Source of the DNA: an uncultured Oscillospiraceae bacterium | GTDB taxonomy: Bacteria > Bacillota > Clostridia > Oscillospirales > Acutalibacteraceae | Reading direction: 5' to 3' | DNA length: 16,882 bases | NCBI GenBank assembly: GCA_900546895.1 | Contig: UREO01000019.1 | Location: 1 to 16,882 of the forward strand | In this document: in pieces, positions 12,925-16,882 of the stretch | Layout: each line of letters opens with the position of its first letter | Numbering within the stretch: position 1 is the first letter of the stretch | The notes under the pieces: model-generated | Databases searched by the model: none | What the model saw: only the letters and a program-made list of their open reading frames with translations | What the model was told of the DNA's origin: nothing | Translations under genes and position numbers: made by a program

Positions 12925-15900
12925 ATGTACGACAAGGTTCCTGCAAATTTAAATTTTGTAGAACGCGAAAAAAAGATCGAAAAGTTCTGGGAAGAAAACA
13001 AAATCTTCGAAAAGAGCATCGACAGCCGCAAAGACGGAAAAACCTATATGTTTTACGACGGCCCGCCGACCGCGAACGGCAAGCCCCACATCGGCCATGT
13101 CCTGACAAGGGTCATCAAGGATATGATTCCCCGCTACCGGACGATGAAGGGCTATCAGGTTCCCCGGAAGGCCGGCTGGGACACGCACGGGCTTCCCGTA
13201 GAGTTGGAGGTGGAAAAACTCCTTCATCTGGACGGCAAGGATCAGATCGAGCAGTACGGGCTGGAACCCTTCATCAAGCAGTGCCGCGAAAGCGTGTGGA
13301 AATACAAGGGGATGTGGGAGGATTTCTCCCGGACCGTCGGCTTCTGGGCGGACATGGAGCACCCTTACGTGACCTATGAAAACGATTATATCGAGTCCGA
13401 ATGGTGGGCCTTAAAGCAGATCTGGGAAAAGGGCCTTTTGTACAAGGGTTTTAAGATCGTCCCCTACTGCCCGCGGTGCGGGACTCCCCTTTCCAGCCAC
13501 GAGGTGGCTCAGGGGTACAAGGACGTCAAGGAAAAATCCGCGATTGCAAAATTTAAAGTAAAGGGCGAGGACGCCTTTATTCTGGCGTGGACAACCACCC
13601 CCTGGACACTGCCGTCCAACGTGGCTTTGTGCGTGAATCCCGACGAAAGCTACGTGAAGGTGAAAACGGCGGACGCCGTCTATTATCTGGCGGAAGCCCT
13701 TGCCCCCAAGGTGCTGGGGGAAGAATACACCGTACTGGAAACGTATGTCGGAAAAGATTTGGAGTATAAGGAATACGAGCCGCTCTTTGACTTTGTGAAA
13801 CCGGACAAAAAGTGCTGGTACGTCACCTGCGACCGCTACGTTACGCTGACGGACGGCACCGGTGTGGTTCATATCGCGCCCGCCTTCGGCGAGGACGACG
13901 CGAATGTCGGCCGCAAATACGACCTTCCTTTCGTGCAGCTGGTAGACGGGAAAGGCGAGATGACCAAAGAAACCCTTTGGCCGGGCATGTTCTGCAAGGA
14001 TGCCGACGAGGAAATCCTGAAAAACCTGAACCAGCGCGGGCTTCTGTTTTCCGCGCCTTCCTTTGAGCACAGCTATCCGTTCTGCTGGCGCTGCGACACC
14101 CCGCTGATCTATTACGCCAGAGATTCCTGGTTCATTAAAATGACGGCGGTCAAGGACGATTTGATCCGCAACAACAACACCATCCACTGGATTCCGGAAA
14201 GCATCGGCAAAGGCCGCTTCGGCGACTGGCTGGAAAACGTGCAGGACTGGAGCATCAGCCGCAACCGCTACTGGGGCACTCCGCTGAACATCTGGGAATG
14301 CGAGTGCGGACACAAACACTCGATCGGCAGCGTTGAGGAGCTGAAAACCATGTCTCCCAACTGCCCGGAGAATATTGAGCTTCACCGGCCGTACATCGAT
14401 GCGGTAACAATCACCTGCCCGAAATGCGGGAAGCAGATGAAACGCGTGCCGGAAGTGATCGATTGCTGGTTCGACTCCGGTTCCATGCCGTTTGCGCAGC
14501 ATCATTATCCATTTGAAAATCAGGAGCTTTTCCATCAGCAGTTCCCCGCCGACTTCATTTCCGAGGCGGTGGACCAGACGAGAGGATGGTTCTATTCCCT
14601 TCTTGCGATTTCCACGCTGATTTTCAACAAGGCCCCGTATAAAAACGTCATCGTCCTCGGCCATGTGCAGGACGAAAACGGACAGAAGATGTCCAAATCC
14701 AAGGGCAACGCGGTCGACCCGTTCGAGGCGCTGGAGACCTATGGCGCGGACGCGATCCGCTGGTATTTCTACAGCAACTCCGCCCCCTGGCTCCCGAACC
14801 GTTTCCACGGCAAGGCCGTGACGGAGGGCCAGCGCAAATTCATGGGGACGCTGTGGAACACCTACGCGTTCTTCGTACTGTACGCGAATATCGACGAGTT
14901 CGACGCCACCAAATATACGCTGGACCGCAGCAGCCTGACCGTCATGGACAAATGGCTGCTGTCCCGTTTGAACACCTCTGTGAAAGCCATCGACGGCCAT
15001 CTGGAAAACTACCGGATTCCGGAGGCGGCGCGCGCCTTACAGGATTTTGTCGACGAAATGAGCAACTGGTATGTCAGAAGAAGCCGCGAGCGCTTCTGGG
15101 TCAAAGGGATGCCGCAGGACAAGATCAACGCCTACATGACGCTGTACACCGCGCTCGTCACCATAGCGAAAACGGCGTCTCCCATGATTCCGTTCATGAC
15201 GGAGGATATTTACCGCAATCTGGTCTGCAAGATTGACCCCTCCGCGCCGGAAAGCGTCCATCTCTGCGATTTCCCAAGCGTCGATGAAACCCTGATCGAC
15301 ACGGAGCTGGAAGAAAACATGGAACTGGTTCTTGACATCGTCGTGTTGGGCCGCGCGGCGAGAAATACCGCCAACATTAAGAACCGCCAGCCGATCGCGA
15401 AAATGTACGTCCGTTCGGAAAAACCGCTGAGCGAGTTCTACCGGACCATCATCCGCGACGAACTGAACAGCAAGGAAATCCTGTTTACCGAGGATGTATC
15501 GGATTTCACCTCCTACCACTTCAAGCCGCAGCTTAGGATTCTGGGACAGAAATACGGCAAGAAGATCGGCGAAATCCGCACCGCGCTTGCCGGACTCAAC
15601 GGAAGCGCGGCAAAGAAAGAGCTTGACGCCAACGGTGCGCTGATCCTCGCCCTTTCGGACGGGGAAATCTCCCTGACCCCCGAGGAGTTGCTGATTGAAA
15701 CCGCGCAGGCCGAAAATTACGTTTCCATGGCGGACAACGGAATCACAGTGGTCATCGACACCCATCTGACCGAAGCGCTGATCGAAGAAGGCTTTGTCCG
15801 TGAAATCATCAGCAAAATCCAGACCATGCGCAAGGACGCGGGCTTTGACGTGACCGACCATATCGTCGTCTATGAAAAGGGAAACGACCGGATCGCGAAG

Positions 15901-16047
15901 ATCATTTCCGACAATCTTGCCTCTATTCAGAACGACTTGCTGGCCGAAGAAGTCAAGCTGAACGAGATGGCGGGCTTTACCAAGGAATGGGACCTGAACG
16001 GCGAAGCCGTCGAACTGGGTGTCCAGAAAACAACTTCTTTAAAATAA
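12925..16047 (+). CDS. ileS: Isoleucyl-tRNA synthetase, type 2
   Basis: A 1040-residue class I synthetase that charges tRNA-Ile with isoleucine in the cytoplasm. HIGH is H55-H58 in NGKPHIGH and KMSKS is K588-S592. The editing domain shows WTTTPWTLPSN (222-232) and GVVHIAPAFGEDD (313-325), so valine-tRNA clearance should work. Zinc-type cysteine pairs occur at CPRCG and CWRCD, with more cysteines near CECGH and CPKCG. The length and PHIGH form place it with the eukaryotic-like IleRS2 group, long linked with natural mupirocin tolerance. Start: the frame is open 25 codons upstream, but those codons are the T-box terminator; the ATG at 12925 has GGAGG eight bases ahead. Expression is set by the upstream T-box, and the gene is followed by a strong hairpin. 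Confidence 0.98.
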   Translation: MYDKVPANLNFVEREKKIEKFWEENKIFEKSIDSRKDGKTYMFYDGPPTANGKPHIGHVLTRVIKDMIPRYRTMKGYQVPRKAGWDTHGLPVELEVEKLLHLDGKDQIEQYGLEPFIKQCRESVWKYKGMWEDFSRTVGFWADMEHPYVTYENDYIESEWWALKQIWEKGLLYKGFKIVPYCPRCGTPLSSHEVAQGYKDVKEKSAIAKFKVKGEDAFILAWTTTPWTLPSNVALCVNPDESYVKVKTADAVYYLAEALAPKVLGEEYTVLETYVGKDLEYKEYEPLFDFVKPDKKCWYVTCDRYVTLTDGTGVVHIAPAFGEDDANVGRKYDLPFVQLVDGKGEMTKETLWPGMFCKDADEEILKNLNQRGLLFSAPSFEHSYPFCWRCDTPLIYYARDSWFIKMTAVKDDLIRNNNTIHWIPESIGKGRFGDWLENVQDWSISRNRYWGTPLNIWECECGHKHSIGSVEELKTMSPNCPENIELHRPYIDAVTITCPKCGKQMKRVPEVIDCWFDSGSMPFAQHHYPFENQELFHQQFPADFISEAVDQTRGWFYSLLAISTLIFNKAPYKNVIVLGHVQDENGQKMSKSKGNAVDPFEALETYGADAIRWYFYSNSAPWLPNRFHGKAVTEGQRKFMGTLWNTYAFFVLYANIDEFDATKYTLDRSSLTVMDKWLLSRLNTSVKAIDGHLENYRIPEAARALQDFVDEMSNWYVRRSRERFWVKGMPQDKINAYMTLYTALVTIAKTASPMIPFMTEDIYRNLVCKIDPSAPESVHLCDFPSVDETLIDTELEENMELVLDIVVLGRAARNTANIKNRQPIAKMYVRSEKPLSEFYRTIIRDELNSKEILFTEDVSDFTSYHFKPQLRILGQKYGKKIGEIRTALAGLNGSAAKKELDANGALILALSDGEISLTPEELLIETAQAENYVSMADNGITVVIDTHLTEALIEEGFVREIISKIQTMRKDAGFDVTDHIVVYEKGNDRIAKIISDNLASIQNDLLAEEVKLNEMAGFTKEWDLNGEAVELGVQKTTSLK

Positions 16048-16065
16048 GAGAAACGAAAAAATACA

Positions 16066-16106
16066 AAAATGGACTGCTGCAAATGAAAATTGCAACAGTC
16101 CATTTT
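16066..16106. terminator. Bidirectional terminator between ileS and adenine deaminase genes
   Basis: AAAATGGACTG (16066-16076) pairs with CAGTCCATTTT (16096-16106), and TGCAA (16078-16082) with TTGCA (16090-16094), with one C-A mismatch and a seven-base loop. Each strand ends the hairpin in a T-rich edge. It fills the 59 bases between the two convergent stop codons. Confidence 0.87.
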
Positions 16107-16882
16107 CTATTCTTCCACAAACAGAGGGGTAAACCGGAATTCCGTACAGTCCACCAGCCCTCGGTCGGTCAGGCGCAGTTCGGGCAGGCAGGCAAGCGGG
16201 ATCAGCGCCATGGTCATAAAGGGAGAAACCATGCTGCACCCGATCTTTTCCCACGCCTCGCCCAGCTTTCCGACGATTTCAGCCATTTCCTCCACCGGCT
16301 TGTCGTTCATCAGGCCGGCGATCGGGAGCGGAACCGTCCCCAAAACCTTTCCGTTCTGCACGGCGGTCATTCCTCCGCCGCACGCGATCAGCGTATTGGC
16401 GGCCAGCGCCATGTCCTCGTCGTTGGTGCCGATCACCAGCAGGTTGTGCGCGTCATGCGCCACGGTGGAAGCCATGGCCCCGCACCGGATACCAAAGCCT
16501 TTGACAAAGCCGAAGCCGACCTTTCCTGTTTCATGGTGCCGCTCAAAGACCGCCGTTTTCAGGACATCCTGTTCAACGTCGGAACCGACCCGCCCGTTTT
16601 CCACCCTGAGTGAAACATGCCGTTCGTAAGAACCGACCCTGGCGGGGATCACTTCAATGACGCGGGCGGTCACCCGGTCTCCCTTCGCGGGAATGGCAAA
16701 GGATTCCGGTGTAATGGGATTTTTGACATGCATGGATTCCGTTGCCCATTTCGGGTAATGATAGGGCGGAAGCTCCGCGGTAAGCCTTCCGTTTTCCGCA
16801 GCAACGGCGCCGTTAATCAGCACCCGTGTGATATCCAGCTTTTCCAGACTGCCGATAAAAATAATATCCGCACATTTTCCCG
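16107..16882 (-). CDS. ade: Adenine deaminase, C-terminal part (runs off the right edge)
   Basis: The last 258 or so codons of an adenine deaminase (adenine to hypoxanthine plus ammonia, purine salvage), a family of nearly 600 residues, so roughly half is outside the window. The visible frame is open to the edge and begins GKCADIIFIG, then LDITRVLINGAVAAENG, the typical end of the metal-dependent amidohydrolase barrel. The AdeC C-terminal domain follows, with VAHDAHNLLVIGTNDEDMAL and CGGGMTAVQNGKVLGTVPLP, both diagnostic. The catalytic metal ligands lie upstream and cannot be checked. A GTG at 16821-16823 could be mistaken for a start but lies inside the gene. It is convergent with ileS and shares its terminator. 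Confidence 0.95.
   Translation of the reverse strand, partial: GKCADIIFIGSLEKLDITRVLINGAVAAENGRLTAELPPYHYPKWATESMHVKNPITPESFAIPAKGDRVTARVIEVIPARVGSYERHVSLRVENGRVGSDVEQDVLKTAVFERHHETGKVGFGFVKGFGIRCGAMASTVAHDAHNLLVIGTNDEDMALAANTLIACGGGMTAVQNGKVLGTVPLPIAGLMNDKPVEEMAEIVGKLGEAWEKIGCSMVSPFMTMALIPLACLPELRLTDRGLVDCTEFRFTPLFVEE

Noticed and set aside
13411..15000. A 529-codon open frame antisense to ileS
   Set aside because: The sense strand encodes every IleRS motif across this stretch; the antisense product has no family features and no ribosome site was seen.
1..16882. Mobile elements, CRISPR arrays, tRNA or rRNA genes
   Set aside because: No transposase or integrase, regularly spaced repeats, cloverleaf sequence or rRNA-like stretch was seen in any part of the window.

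Overview
The window looks like chromosomal DNA from a low-GC-lineage Gram-positive bacterium (Clostridia), probably an Oscillospiraceae/Ruminococcaceae-type anaerobe with moderate to fairly high GC. The pointers are a T-box riboswitch in front of an eukaryotic-like (type 2) isoleucyl-tRNA synthetase, strong GGAGG ribosome sites, a two-gene ABC-2 exporter beside a DesK/NarL-type two-component pair, an Fe-S aldo/keto reductase and the AdeC form of adenine deaminase. The lineage is inferred from gene content, not from a marker search. No mobile element, CRISPR array, tRNA or rRNA was seen.

Layout. 1-2850 (minus strand): an FAD-dependent oxidoreductase and a MATE efflux pump, each with its own promoter and hairpin. 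2900-4810 (minus): a probable two-gene operon of a DJ-1/PfpI protein followed by a 4Fe-4S aldo/keto reductase, driven by a near-consensus promoter and ended by a large hairpin with a T-run. 4914-5395 (plus): a small YccF membrane protein made of two copies of the same unit, followed by two terminators. 5443-8678 (minus): an ABC ATPase and two overlapping ABC-2 permeases. 8874-10561 (plus, divergent): a sensor histidine kinase and LuxR-type response regulator, translationally coupled. 10580-12331 (minus): an EAL-CBS-CBS-GGDEF cyclic-di-GMP protein convergent with the regulator. 12621-16047 (plus): promoter, isoleucine T-box leader and ileS. 16107 to the right edge (minus): the C-terminal part of adenine deaminase, convergent with ileS across a bidirectional hairpin.

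How the parts fit. The ABC exporter and the two-component system face each other across a 195-bp region with TGACA-type repeats between two candidate promoters, so the likely arrangement is a self-contained sense-and-export module whose regulator controls both directions. The PfpI/aldo-keto reductase pair suggests carbonyl or electrophile detoxification. The EAL-CBS-GGDEF protein probably degrades cyclic di-GMP under control of a ligand bound by its CBS pair. IleS expression should follow the charging state of tRNA-Ile through the T-box.

The most instructive small-scale features are the complete T-box with an AUC specifier, the regulator's terminator that is encoded inside the last codons of the convergent EAL gene (and so explains that protein's odd Lys/Cys-rich tail), the shared repeat region between exporter and sensor, and the internal duplication in YccF. 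No wholly new system could be demonstrated; the exporter/two-component module is the best candidate for follow-up.
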